Assembly (NCBI GenBank): GCA_944381165.1
Contig: CALWKC010000001.1
Coordinates: 1-64,000, forward strand
DNA from: an uncultured Lachnospira sp.
GTDB lineage: Bacteria > Bacillota > Clostridia > Lachnospirales > Lachnospiraceae
Direction: 5' to 3'
DNA: 64,000 nt
Each line of letters opens with the position of its first letter. The first letter of the stretch is position 1. The notes beneath the pieces are model-generated. The model was not told the origin of the DNA. It did not search any database and was given only the letters and a program-made list of their open reading frames with translations. The translations under genes were made by a program, and so were the position numbers. Of this stretch, positions 54,092-62,470 are shown one piece after another.

Positions 54092-55387
54092 ATGTTTGCA
54101 GACAGAGCTAGAATTTTTATAAAATCAGGAAAAGGCGGAGACGGTCATGTCAGCTTCAGGCGCGAGCTGTATGTTCCGGACGGCGGTCCGGACGGCGGAA
54201 ACGGCGGAAAGGGCGGCGATATTATATTTGAGGTTGACAAAGGACTTAACACACTTGGAGATTTCCGCCACAACAGTAAGTATGTTGCCCAAAGCGGACA
54301 GGAGGGCGGAAAGCGCAGATGTACCGGAAAAGACGGAGAAGATTTAATTATCAAGGTACCAGAGGGAACTGTCATTTATGATGATGAAAGCCGAAAGGTA
54401 ATTGCTGATATGTCAAACAACAATCTCCGTGAGGTTATTTTAAAGGGCGGCCGAGGCGGAAAGGGAAATATGAATTATGCCACTTCAACCATGCAGGCTC
54501 CGCAATATGCCCAGCCGGGACAGGACGCACAGGAACTCTGGGTGCGCCTTGAGCTTAAGGTTATAGCTGATGTAGGACTTGTCGGTTTTCCTAATGTCGG
54601 TAAATCGACTCTGCTGTCAAGGGTGACAAATGCCAGACCAAAGATTGCAAATTATCATTTCACAACACTTAATCCAAATCTTGGTGTTGTAGACCTGGAC
54701 GGAGGAAGAGGCTTTGTGATTGCCGATATTCCCGGACTTATAGAGGGCGCATCTGAAGGAGTGGGGCTGGGGCATGAATTTTTGCGCCATATTGAGAGAA
54801 CAAAGGTTATTATTCACATGGTGGATGCGGCGTCGACAGAGGGGCGCGATCCTGTAGCTGATATAAAGGCGATAAACGCTGAGCTTGAGGCGTATAATCC
54901 TGAACTTTTAAAACGTCCCCAGGTTATCGCTGCTAATAAAATAGATGCTATTTATACGGACGCTTCACAGGAAAATCCTGTGGATATAATACGCAAAGAA
55001 TTTGAGCCGCAGAATATCAGAGTATTTCCGATTTCTGCTGTGACAGGCAAAGGTCTCAAGGAACTTTTGTACTATGTCCGTGAGATTTTGGACGGAATGG
55101 ACGATGAGCCTGTTATATTTGAAAAAGAGCTTGTTACTGACACACTGTTTGACAATCCAAATGAAGCGTTTTATGTTGAAAAAGACTCGTCAGGCGTATT
55201 TCTTGTATATGGTCCGAGGGTTGACAGAATGCTCGGATATACTAATCTGGAATCTGAAAAAGGATTTAATTTTTTTCAGAAGTTCCTTCGCCAGACAGGG
55301 ATATTAAAACAGCTTAAGGATTTGGGTGTAGAAGAGGGAGACACTGTACGTGTCGGTGAATATCTGGAATTTGACTATTACGATTAA
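54092..55387 (+). CDS. obgE: GTPase ObgE
   Basis: A 431-residue essential GTPase linked to 50S assembly and stress response. Glycine-rich Obg domain (GGPDGGNGGKGGD near residue 31), G domain with [10 protein letters not shown] (near 167), DIPGLIEGA and NKID, and a C-terminal OCT domain (about 350-431) as in Firmicutes. GGAGG precedes ATG 54092; the longer frame (53861) runs through rpmA and is not used. Confidence 0.98.
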   Translation: MFADRARIFIKSGKGGDGHVSFRRELYVPDGGPDGGNGGKGGDIIFEVDKGLNTLGDFRHNSKYVAQSGQEGGKRRCTGKDGEDLIIKVPEGTVIYDDESRKVIADMSNNNLREVILKGGRGGKGNMNYATSTMQAPQYAQPGQDAQELWVRLELKVIADVGLVGFPNVGKSTLLSRVTNARPKIANYHFTTLNPNLGVVDLDGGRGFVIADIPGLIEGASEGVGLGHEFLRHIERTKVIIHMVDAASTEGRDPVADIKAINAELEAYNPELLKRPQVIAANKIDAIYTDASQENPVDIIRKEFEPQNIRVFPISAVTGKGLKELLYYVREILDGMDDEPVIFEKELVTDTLFDNPNEAFYVEKDSSGVFLVYGPRVDRMLGYTNLESEKGFNFFQKFLRQTGILKQLKDLGVEEGDTVRVGEYLEFDYYD

Positions 55388-55429
55388 TATTTATAAGTGT
55401 ATATACAAATAATATGAATGGAGAGTACT

Positions 55430-55735
55430 ATGACAAGTAAACAGCGTTCTTACTTAAAAGGTCTTGCTATGACGATTGACCCGATTTTCCAGCTCGGAAA
55501 ATCCAGTCTTACCCCTGAAAACACTAAGGCTATTGCCGAGGCTCTGGAGGCCAGGGAACTTATAAAGATTAATGTTCTTCAAAACTGTGCCGATAATCCT
55601 AATGAAATCGCTCAGATTATTTCAGAGCGCACTCATTCACAGGTTGTTCAGGTAATCGGAAAAAAGATTGTTTTATATAAGGAATCAAAAAATAAAAAAA
55701 GGATTGAGCTTCCTCCTGACAAAAAGGTGAAATAA
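55430..55735 (+). CDS. yhbY: YhbY-family RNA-binding protein
   Basis: A 101-residue CRM-domain protein: MTSKQRSYLKGLAMTIDPIFQLGKS and the GxxG-type loop region VIGKKIVLYK. Associated with pre-50S particles. The ATG at 55418 is part of the ribosome binding region ATGGAGAG; ATG 55430 is preferred. It precedes nadD, an order common in Firmicutes. Confidence 0.94.
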   Translation: MTSKQRSYLKGLAMTIDPIFQLGKSSLTPENTKAIAEALEARELIKINVLQNCADNPNEIAQIISERTHSQVVQVIGKKIVLYKESKNKKRIELPPDKKVK

Positions 55736-55738
55736 AAT

Positions 55739-56350
55739 ATGAAATCAAATGTTATAGGCGTAATGGGCGGAACCTTTGACCCGATGCACATAGGTCATTT
55801 AAAGATTGCCGTTGCTGCACACGAACAATTTAAGCTTGATAAAATACTCGTAATGCCAAGCGGTAATCCGTCTTCCTATAAAGATGTGAGCCAGCTTGCG
55901 GATGCAAAGGACCGGTGCAATATTATATCTATGACAATCGCGGGATTTCCTTTTTTAGAATTATCTGAAATGGAAATCCGGCGCCCGGGAAGAACTTATA
56001 CTTCGGATACGCTTAGGATTTTAAAGCGTGAATATGATTTAATTTATTTTATAATAGGCGCAGATTCTCTTTTTTCTATCGATAAATGGCATGAAGCTGA
56101 CTTTGTTATGAAAAACTGCCGGCTTCTCGCTGCAAACCGGGATGATATTCCTGATGACACAATATATCAAAGAATAGCTTATCTGAAAAATTTTTATAAT
56201 GCGGCTGTTGAGGTGATTGATGTTCCAAACCTGCCATACAGTTCAACTGAAATACGCAGCCGTATTAAAAAAAGGCAGTCCGTCAGCGGAATGATTACAC
56301 CTGATGCGCAGGAATATATTTTTAAGAGGAAACTGTATTTAAATAACTGA
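55739..56350 (+). CDS. nadD: Nicotinate-nucleotide adenylyltransferase
   Basis: A 203-residue nucleotidyltransferase of NAD synthesis. Motifs GVMGGTFDPMHIGHLKIA (GxFxPxHxGH) and SSTEIRSRI are intact. It begins 3 bases after the yhbY stop with AAGGTG as ribosome binding site inside yhbY. Confidence 0.96.
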   Translation: MKSNVIGVMGGTFDPMHIGHLKIAVAAHEQFKLDKILVMPSGNPSSYKDVSQLADAKDRCNIISMTIAGFPFLELSEMEIRRPGRTYTSDTLRILKREYDLIYFIIGADSLFSIDKWHEADFVMKNCRLLAANRDDIPDDTIYQRIAYLKNFYNAAVEVIDVPNLPYSSTEIRSRIKKRQSVSGMITPDAQEYIFKRKLYLNN

Positions 56351-56376
56351 AATTTGTTAAATGGAGGTTAAGATTT

Positions 56377-57000
56377 ATGGATAATGCGTATGTACAAGCT
56401 TTGCGAAAGGAAGTAAAAAAAGCATTTAAAAACAATAAGGCTCGTTACTGGCATACAATCGGTGTAGCAAACACCTGCGCATGTCTTGCTATGCGCTACG
56501 GTGTAGATATGGAAAGGGCATTTGTTGCAGGTCTGCTGCATGACTGTGCAAAATGTTATTCTGACCAGGAGCTTTTAAAGGCATGTGAAAATTACAGCAT
56601 TGACATATCTCCGTCTGAAAATGTCAGTCCTTATCTTTTGCATGCAAAGCTGGGCGCATATTATGCACGGACACTATACGGAATTGATGATGACGAAATA
56701 TGCAGTGCAATCAGATACCACAGCACCGGCCGTCCGGGAATGACAAGACTTGAAGAAATTGTTTTTATAGCTGATTATATTGAGCCTTTCAGAGACAAGG
56801 CAGATAATCTCGATGAAGTTCGCAAGATAGCTTTTGAGGATATAACAGAGGCAATATACAGAGTTACTAACAGTACGCTTGATTATCTTAAAAAAAATAA
56901 TAATCCGATAGATTCTATGACAGAAGAGACTTGTAAATATTACAGCGCTTTATTAAAAGCACGCAGTAACAATTCAGAAACGGAGGAAAACAATGTCTGA
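56377..57000 (+). CDS. yqeK: HD-domain diadenosine tetraphosphatase YqeK
   Basis: A 207-residue HD-domain hydrolase of the Ap4A-degrading YqeK family. Metal ligands: HTIGVANTCA, LLHDCAKCY (HD), HAKLGAYYA, and a later D in FIADYIEP. Sits between nadD and rsfS as in Bacillus. It overlaps rsfS by 8 bases. Confidence 0.94.
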   Translation: MDNAYVQALRKEVKKAFKNNKARYWHTIGVANTCACLAMRYGVDMERAFVAGLLHDCAKCYSDQELLKACENYSIDISPSENVSPYLLHAKLGAYYARTLYGIDDDEICSAIRYHSTGRPGMTRLEEIVFIADYIEPFRDKADNLDEVRKIAFEDITEAIYRVTNSTLDYLKKNNNPIDSMTEETCKYYSALLKARSNNSETEENNV

Positions 57001-57352
57001 TAACGAAAGAGCAAAACAAATGGTAAAGGCCGCCGTTAAGGCAATGGAAGATAAAAAGGCTGAGGATATACGAATTATTGATATACGCAACGTATCTGTT
57101 ATATCCGACTATTTTATTATAGCAAACGGAAATAATCAAAATCAGGTGCAGGCTATAGTTGACAATGTGGATGAGCAGCTCCACAAGGCTGGCTTTTCAG
57201 AGCCTAAAGTCGAGGGATACAATACGGCAAGCTGGGTTCTTCTTGATTATAATGATGTTATTATCCATGTATTTTCTAAGGAAGACAGATTATTCTACAA
57301 TCTTGAAAGAATATGGCGTGACGGCAAAGAGATTAATGCCGATGAGCTGTAA
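56993..57352 (+). CDS. rsfS: Ribosomal silencing factor RsfS
   Basis: A 119-residue RsfS/Iojap protein that binds L14 and blocks subunit joining in starvation. VISDYFIIANGNNQNQVQAIVD and SWVLLDYNDVIIHVF are diagnostic. GGAGG lies in the end of yqeK. Last gene of this operon; a terminator follows. Confidence 0.96.
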   Translation: MSDNERAKQMVKAAVKAMEDKKAEDIRIIDIRNVSVISDYFIIANGNNQNQVQAIVDNVDEQLHKAGFSEPKVEGYNTASWVLLDYNDVIIHVFSKEDRLFYNLERIWRDGKEINADEL

Positions 57353-57412
57353 CAAATACAAATAAAATTATATAGAAACAGATTAATTTTAAAAATTGAT
57401 TTTATTTTAATG

Positions 57413-57440
57413 TCCCCGCTGGCTTTCAGCGGGGTTTTTA
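57413..57440 (+). terminator. Terminator after rsfS
   Basis: CCCCGCTG (57414-57421) pairs with CAGCGGGG (57427-57434), followed by TTTTT. It also stands at the 3' end of the convergent lexA. Confidence 0.9.
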
Positions 57441-57468
57441 ATATTGAAGTTTGTGTTGCTGAAGCAAA

Positions 57469-58095
57469 TCAAAGTCCCGATAAATTAATACGTATAAGTC
57501 CAACAACCTTGCCTATAATCTCACACGAGTCTATGATAATAGGCGACATATAGTCATTTTCAGGCTGAAGACGAATATGTCCGTCCTCCTTAAAAAATCT
57601 TTTGACTGTGGCAGCATCATCGACAAGCGCGACGATAATTTCGCCGTTATGAGCTGTATCCTGCTTGCTTATAATTATATTATCCCCGTCATATATTCCG
57701 GCATTAACCATGCTTTCCCCTTTTACAGTCAGCATAAATAACTCTGTATTAGGCATAAACTCTGCGGGAATAGGAAAGTAGCTCTGAATGTTCTCAACTG
57801 CCAAAATAGGCTCACCTGCGGCAACTCTGCCAACGAGAGGAACATTGATAACCTCACGCCTTGTAAGATTAAAATTGTCATCGATAATCTCTATAGCTCT
57901 CGGCTTGGTTGGATCTCTTCTTATATAACCGTTCTTTTCCAGCGTCTCTAAATGTGCATGAACTGAAGATGTTGACTTTAAGTTTACAGCCTCACATATA
58001 TCTCTTACTGAAGGCGGGTAGCCCTTATTTAAAATCTGTGACTTTATGTATTCCAGAATCTCCGTCTGTTTCTTTGTAATTCTTCCATATGCCAT
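57469..58095 (-). CDS. lexA: SOS repressor LexA
   Basis: A 208-residue repressor-protease. N-terminal winged helix ([20 protein letters not shown]), self-cleavage site Ala-Gly in [10 protein letters not shown] (near residue 87), catalytic Ser in GESMVNAG and Lys in AATVKRFF. It is divergent from the LysM gene at 58325, the same layout as lexA-yneA in Bacillus, with LexA boxes between. Confidence 0.97.
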   Translation of the reverse strand: MAYGRITKKQTEILEYIKSQILNKGYPPSVRDICEAVNLKSTSSVHAHLETLEKNGYIRRDPTKPRAIEIIDDNFNLTRREVINVPLVGRVAAGEPILAVENIQSYFPIPAEFMPNTELFMLTVKGESMVNAGIYDGDNIIISKQDTAHNGEIIVALVDDAATVKRFFKEDGHIRLQPENDYMSPIIIDSCEIIGKVVGLIRINLSGL

Positions 58096-58160
58096 AAAAA
58101 TAGTACCTCCCGATATCTTCTCTTATCTTAAAATATCTCCAAAATATAATATTTTTGTTT

Positions 58161-58189
58161 ATTATAACATCTTCCATAAAATAAATCAA
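58161..58189 (-). promoter_or_regulatory. Promoter of lexA
   Basis: On the minus strand TTGATT (58189-58184), 17-base spacer, TATAAT (58166-58161). A LexA box lies 11 bases upstream of the -35 element. Confidence 0.75.
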
Positions 58190-58199
58190 ACATATTTTC

Positions 58200-58213
58200 C
58201 GAAAAAATGTTCG
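58200..58213. promoter_or_regulatory. LexA box 1
   Basis: CGAAAAAATGTTCG differs from the Gram-positive SOS box CGAAC-N4-GTTCG at one half-site base. It lies between the lexA and yneA promoters. Confidence 0.65.
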
Positions 58214-58232
58214 GAAATTTTGTTCGTTTTTA

Positions 58233-58261
58233 TTGACAAACAAATGTTCACATTTTATAAT
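58233..58261 (+). promoter_or_regulatory. Consensus promoter of the yneA-like gene
   Basis: Perfect TTGACA (58233-58238), 17-base spacer and perfect TATAAT (58256-58261). A strong promoter that must be held down, consistent with SOS control. Confidence 0.85.
58237..58250. promoter_or_regulatory. LexA box 2, inside the yneA promoter spacer
   Basis: CAAACAAATGTTCA is palindromic around AAAT and matches the SOS box at most half-site positions. It overlaps the -35 end and spacer, so binding would block polymerase. Confidence 0.6.
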
Positions 58262-58274
58262 CTGATTATGTACA

Positions 58275-58288
58275 AGAACATTTATTCG
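58275..58288. promoter_or_regulatory. Possible LexA box 3, downstream of the yneA start site
   Basis: AGAACATTTATTCG has two mismatches to CGAAC-N4-GTTCG and lies just after the expected transcription start. Confidence 0.4.
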
Positions 58289-58324
58289 GAACAGAAATTC
58301 TTTTATATGAATGGAGGAATACAT

Positions 58325-58723
58325 ATGAATGGACATATACACACAGGAAAAACAACAGTAAGGGCTCGCAGGACATCAGCATTTAGAACATGTGCAGGTA
58401 AAAGAACATGCAAAACACGCGGATATGCGTGTATAACAGTTATTCTGGCAGCACTGATGATTGTCACTATAAGCGTTTACGGAATTTTAATAGTCAATGC
58501 TTCAAATAATGATAATAAGGAGAAGCTTAACCGTTATTATACCAGCATAACAGTTAAGGCAGATGATACTTTGTGGAATATTGCTCAAAAGTATGCGTCG
58601 TCTGATGAGAGCCGACAAAGTTATATCAACAATATCAAAGTACTAAATAATATGACAGATGACACCATTTATTCAGGGCATGATATATTGATTTATTATT
58701 ACTCTGAAGATATTAAAAAATAG
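58325..58723 (+). CDS. yneA: YneA-like SOS cell-division inhibitor with LysM domain
   Basis: A 132-residue protein: basic cytoplasmic N-terminus (about 35 residues, RTSAFRTCAGKRTCKTR), one membrane segment (about 36-57), and an extracellular LysM domain (about 72-125, ITVKADDTLWNIAQKYASSDESR). This size, layout and place opposite lexA are those of YneA, which delays septation during DNA damage. GGAGG precedes ATG 58325; the longer frame from 58046 runs through promoter and lexA DNA and is not used. Confidence 0.85.
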   Translation: MNGHIHTGKTTVRARRTSAFRTCAGKRTCKTRGYACITVILAALMIVTISVYGILIVNASNNDNKEKLNRYYTSITVKADDTLWNIAQKYASSDESRQSYINNIKVLNNMTDDTIYSGHDILIYYYSEDIKK

Positions 58724-58735
58724 TATTATGTAGAA

Positions 58736-58801
58736 AATTTTATCTCCGAATGATATAATATGTGCACAGAGTGCAATTAAAAACAAAACGGAGATAAAAT
58801 T
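58736..58801 (+). promoter_or_regulatory. Promoter-like box and inverted repeat before the DEAD-box gene
   Basis: TATAAT at 58754-58759 could be the -10 box of the helicase gene. Around it a 13-base inverted repeat, AATTTTATCTCCG (58736-58748) and CGGAGATAAAATT (58789-58801), is exact; the right arm is the ribosome binding site region. If transcription starts after the TATAAT, only the right arm is in the mRNA, so an operator is more likely than a leader hairpin. Confidence 0.45.
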
Positions 58802-58802
58802 C

Positions 58803-59942
58803 ATGACATTTAACGATTTATCTATAAATCCTTGTCTCATTGAGGCGCTTAAAAAGCAGAATATAACAGAGCCTACGGAGATACAGCGCAAGGTGGCAAA
58901 GCCTGTTTTTGAAAATCGGGACGTTATAGCGTGTTCAAATACAGGAACCGGAAAGACATTGGCGTATCTCTTGCCGGTTTTATCAAAAATTAATTCTGAG
59001 GAGCGCAATGTTCAGGCTGTTGTACTTGTTCCGACTCAGGAGCTTGCCGCACAGGTAAACACTCAGATTTCAGTTTTATTTAAAAACGGGAATATTTCTG
59101 CAAGTTCAGCCTTATTGATAGGCGATGCAAACATAGCGCGTCAAATTGAAGCATTAAAGGCTAAGCCTGTTGTGGTTGTCGGTACACCTGCACGCATTGT
59201 TCAGCTTATACAAATGAAGAAGCTTCATGTACATAATGTAAAAACGCTTATTTTAGACGAAGCCGACAAGCTTATGGAAAAAACATATTTTGAAAGTGTT
59301 TTGTCAATTAGAAAATCTCTGATGAAACGAACACAGGTTTTATTGTTTTCAGCAAGTATAGGCAAAAGGACAATTAAACAATCTGATAATTTGACATGCA
59401 ATCCCGTTATTTATCAGTTGGAAAATGATAAAAAGGAACTTATTCCAAAGACAATAAAACATATTTATGTTATTTCGGACAGACGTGAACGAATTGAGAC
59501 TTTGCGTAAACTTGCAAAATCGCTCAATGATGATAAAACTATGATATTTATTAACACCAAATATGATTTAGAAGAAGCTCTCAAGAAGCTAAAATATCAT
59601 CATTATAATGCAGCAGCTTTAACAGGCAGTATTGATAAGCAATCAAAAAAGAAAGTTCTCGAGGACTTTAGGAGCGGGAGGCTGAGATATCTCCTTGCAA
59701 CTGATGTGGCTGCCAGGGGCTTACAGATCGACCATGTATCTACAATTATCAATGTAAATCTTCCGGAAGAGCCTACCGAATATCTTCACAGAGCGGGAAG
59801 GTGCGGTCGAAATAATGAGCCGGGATTATGTGTTTCAATCATAACAGAGAATGAGCTTGATAAAATAAAAAAATATCAAAAGCTATTCAATATAAATATT
59901 GTTCAAAAAAGACTTTATAATGGGAAGCTTGTCGCAAAATAG
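58803..59942 (+). CDS. DEAD-box RNA helicase
   Basis: A 379-residue helicase core without long extensions: Q motif EPTEIQRKV, I SNTGTGKT, Ia PTQELAAQ, Ib TPARI, II LDEADK, III SAS, V DVAARGLQIDHV, VI YLHRAGRCGR. It probably unwinds RNA in ribosome assembly or mRNA decay, perhaps at low temperature; the exact role is unknown. CGGAG precedes ATG 58803. Confidence 0.93.
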   Translation: MTFNDLSINPCLIEALKKQNITEPTEIQRKVAKPVFENRDVIACSNTGTGKTLAYLLPVLSKINSEERNVQAVVLVPTQELAAQVNTQISVLFKNGNISASSALLIGDANIARQIEALKAKPVVVVGTPARIVQLIQMKKLHVHNVKTLILDEADKLMEKTYFESVLSIRKSLMKRTQVLLFSASIGKRTIKQSDNLTCNPVIYQLENDKKELIPKTIKHIYVISDRRERIETLRKLAKSLNDDKTMIFINTKYDLEEALKKLKYHHYNAAALTGSIDKQSKKKVLEDFRSGRLRYLLATDVAARGLQIDHVSTIINVNLPEEPTEYLHRAGRCGRNNEPGLCVSIITENELDKIKKYQKLFNINIVQKRLYNGKLVAK

Positions 59943-59963
59943 TAATTATTTAAGGAGAGTACA

Positions 59964-60272
59964 TTTAAGAAAACAATTAGATTGCTGTATCCGGATTATT
60001 TAAGCGGTGGATTGGAAACATATTATTTTGGTGCAAATCTGCTTACACACATCCTTCCTGAAAATGAAAATCAGACCTTACTAAAAGTAGATATTGCTCC
60101 TCCTGATGGACGGAACTACGATATAACAGATGGAATTGAGCAGCTTTCATCTATATTGAAATGTATAGCTGATAATGCCGATATTGTCGGATTTACAATT
60201 TCAGAATATCTTCCTTTTGATGAATATAAGCTGCATAAAATGTTTGCTGGTATAAAAATGTTTAATGATTGA
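59964..60272 (+). pseudogene. Internally deleted arginase-family remnant
   Basis: After AAGGAG (59952-59957) the frame expected to begin with ATG reads TTT-AAG-AAA-ACA, giving KKTIRLLYPDYLSGGLETYYFGANLL, which looks like the start of arginase/agmatinase-like proteins of clostridia, then PPDGRNYDITDGI. It jumps directly to ADIVGFTISEYLPFDEYKLHKMF, which looks like the C-terminal end of such proteins. The metal-binding middle (about 170-200 residues) is absent. Only about 100 codons remain and the first usable start is TTG 59982. Most likely a non-functional remnant left by an internal deletion. Confidence 0.7.
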
Positions 60273-60287
60273 TAAGAATAGCAATAC

Positions 60288-60317
60288 CACTTCGTTAAAC
60301 TTAGATTTAACGAAGTG
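60288..60317. other. dif-like palindrome upstream of the Xer gene
   Basis: Two exact 12-base arms, CACTTCGTTAAA (60288-60299) and TTTAACGAAGTG (60306-60317), flank a 6-base centre CTTAGA. Using 11-base arms gives the 11-6-11 layout of bacterial dif sites, and the left arm starts ACTTC like the Bacillus dif site. No T run follows, which argues against a terminator. It lies 62 bases before a Xer-type recombinase, the arrangement of single-recombinase systems such as XerS with its dif site. Confidence 0.55.
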
Positions 60318-60378
60318 ATGAATGTCATGTTTAATTCAATATACTCTTCTTTTAAGAATTATATAAGTGAGGGTTATT

Positions 60379-61449
60379 ATGGCTGATTTAAAAACAAAAA
60401 CATATTCGGAACAACAAAATATTAAATACAGTCAACAGTTAAATGCGCTGCTAAAAATTCTTCCGGAGTTCTGCCGTGAATATTTCAACAGTCTTGAGTA
60501 TACAAAGCAGCCGCGTACAAAACTTGCATATGCCAGAGATATAAAAAGTTTTTTTGAATATCTTATAGCTGAGTTTCCGCAATATACAGATTATAAATTA
60601 TCCGACTTTACACTTAAAGATATTGAACAGCTGAAAGGTCAGGATATTTCAGATTATCTGCGATATATAAAAGTTTACGATAAAAACGGCGTAACTCTGA
60701 CAAACGCAGAACGTGCTGCCAAGCGCAAGCTTTGTGCTTTGCGGCGTTTTTTCGCCTACTACTACCGCTATGAATTAATATCAAATAATCCCACATTGAA
60801 AGTGGACATGCCCAAGATACATGACAAGACAATCACACGCCTGGAGATTAACGAGGTAGCTGAGTTATTGGATAATGTTGAAGCTGGAAATAAGCTCACA
60901 AAGACACAGCTTAAGTATCATGAAAAATTAAAATGCCGTGATTTGGCTCTTCTAACGCTTTTATTGGGTACTGGCATTCGTGTATCTGAATGTGTGGGTC
61001 TTGATATTAATGATGTTGATTTTGACAATGACAGAATAAAGGTTGTAAGAAAAGGCGGAGCTGAAAGTTTTGTGTATTTCGGTGACGAAGTACGTTCTGC
61101 TCTTCTGGAATATATGGAGGAACGGGCAACGCTCCAGCCTGAAGCCGGACACGAAAACGCACTTTTTATTTCATCAAAAAACAAGCGTTTATGTGTCCGC
61201 TCTGTAGAACTTCTTGTTAAAAAATATGCCGGAACTGTCACGACGGTTAAGCATATTACGCCTCATAAGCTTCGCAGTACATATGGTACTAATCTTTATC
61301 AGGCAAGCAAAGATATTTATCTTGTAGCTGATGTATTGGGACATAAAGATGTAAATACCACCAGAAGACACTACGCTGAGATTGTGGATGAAAATAAGCG
61401 CAGCGCAAGGAATATTGTCCGTTTGCGGACTGAAGCGGATGATAAATAA
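60379..61449 (+). CDS. Xer-type tyrosine recombinase (XerS-like)
   Basis: A 356-residue tyrosine recombinase. An N-terminal SAM-like domain (about 20-125) precedes the catalytic domain with Arg in GTGIRVSECVGLD, the HxxR motif HKLRSTYG, His in LGHKDVNTT and Tyr in RRHYAE. The length equals the 356 residues typical of the single recombinase XerS and exceeds XerC/XerD (about 300). GAGGG precedes ATG 60379. No phage or transposon genes flank it. The dif-like site just upstream supports chromosome dimer resolution. Confidence 0.88.
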   Translation: MADLKTKTYSEQQNIKYSQQLNALLKILPEFCREYFNSLEYTKQPRTKLAYARDIKSFFEYLIAEFPQYTDYKLSDFTLKDIEQLKGQDISDYLRYIKVYDKNGVTLTNAERAAKRKLCALRRFFAYYYRYELISNNPTLKVDMPKIHDKTITRLEINEVAELLDNVEAGNKLTKTQLKYHEKLKCRDLALLTLLLGTGIRVSECVGLDINDVDFDNDRIKVVRKGGAESFVYFGDEVRSALLEYMEERATLQPEAGHENALFISSKNKRLCVRSVELLVKKYAGTVTTVKHITPHKLRSTYGTNLYQASKDIYLVADVLGHKDVNTTRRHYAEIVDENKRSARNIVRLRTEADDK

Positions 61450-61474
61450 AATCAAAAGCCAATGAGAAAAATTC

Positions 61475-62428
61475 TCATTGGCTTTCTGTAACCGTTACAT
61501 ATCTGTAATAAGCAAGATTAGTTCCATAATTATCGGATAAATAATATATTAAAGTATAAGTTCCCGCCTTAGTGACATCCACCTCTCCTGAAATCGTAAT
61601 CCATGAGGTTATATCATTGCCGTCCGTATCCACCGCATAAATTCCGGCCCATTTATCGAAGGGCTGATTTATAGGTGTTGTACAGTTCTTTACACCGGAC
61701 ATATAATTAATCTTTCCGCTTATATTGCCGCTTGAAGCCTCAGTATCAGACGGGTCATAGTAAGCCTGTGATGAGAGTTTATCCGGAATAACATAACTCA
61801 TAGGCGCCGTCTCGCTCTCGTCTTCATATATTTCAACAGCAATATTTACTCCGCAGTTCTCATATATCCATTTGGCGTCTTTCACCTGCAGATAGACAGA
61901 GCCTACCTGAGCAGTGCTCCCCAGAAGATTATACGCTGAGACATTGAGTCTTTTAATATCCTGAGACCAATATGGAACTGAATGTATATATTCACCGTTT
62001 CCCAATATACATGAATAATGACCATACGCGCTACCAGAAAGCTTAAGCCATGTCTGTTTGCTTGATATAACCGTTTCTCCCGTCTGCACGCTGCTGTTTA
62101 CGGAACATGCAAATGTGCTGTATGGCTGATACACATTATCGGAATCAAGTTTATATACTGTAAGATAATTTTGTGCTTTATTTATTCGGATTTTATAGCT
62201 TAAATTATCTTGAATAAAGGAGGTCTGCTCCTCTTTCGTCTGTTCAGTCGGCAAATCCGGAGATGTCTCAGCAGTCTCGGCTGATTTTCCCATATCCTTA
62301 ATACTTGAAAGTACAAAAATAACAGCTGCCAGGAAAACAACCAGAATAATAAAATATATCTTTGAATTGCCTCCCAGCAGCCATTTTTTTAAGTCTAATT
62401 TCTTAATTTTCTGATACTTTAAATCCAT
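61475..62428 (-). CDS. L,D-transpeptidase-like (YkuD) protein lacking the catalytic Cys, with Ig-like tail
   Basis: A 317-residue membrane-anchored protein: about 20 basic residues, one membrane segment (24-43), a linker, a YkuD-like domain (about 78-202) and a C-terminal Ig-like (DUF5011 type) domain (about 235-315, AGTYTLIYYLSDNYG). In active L,D-transpeptidases the motif is SHGCIRL; here the matching stretch is AQVGSVYLQVKDAKWIY, so Cys is replaced by Ser177, while the upstream His (His149 in YIHSVPY) remains. It is probably a binding or regulatory cell-wall protein. Confidence 0.75.
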   Translation of the reverse strand: MDLKYQKIKKLDLKKWLLGGNSKIYFIILVVFLAAVIFVLSSIKDMGKSAETAETSPDLPTEQTKEEQTSFIQDNLSYKIRINKAQNYLTVYKLDSDNVYQPYSTFACSVNSSVQTGETVISSKQTWLKLSGSAYGHYSCILGNGEYIHSVPYWSQDIKRLNVSAYNLLGSTAQVGSVYLQVKDAKWIYENCGVNIAVEIYEDESETAPMSYVIPDKLSSQAYYDPSDTEASSGNISGKINYMSGVKNCTTPINQPFDKWAGIYAVDTDGNDITSWITISGEVDVTKAGTYTLIYYLSDNYGTNLAYYRYVTVTESQ

Positions 62429-62470
62429 ACCGCAAATTAATTATCCTTAAATTAATTATCAAATATTATT

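Noticed and set aside
58046..58324. 93-codon extension of the LysM protein
   Set aside because: It would cover lexA coding and promoter DNA on the other strand; a strong ribosome binding site and promoter define the start at 58325.
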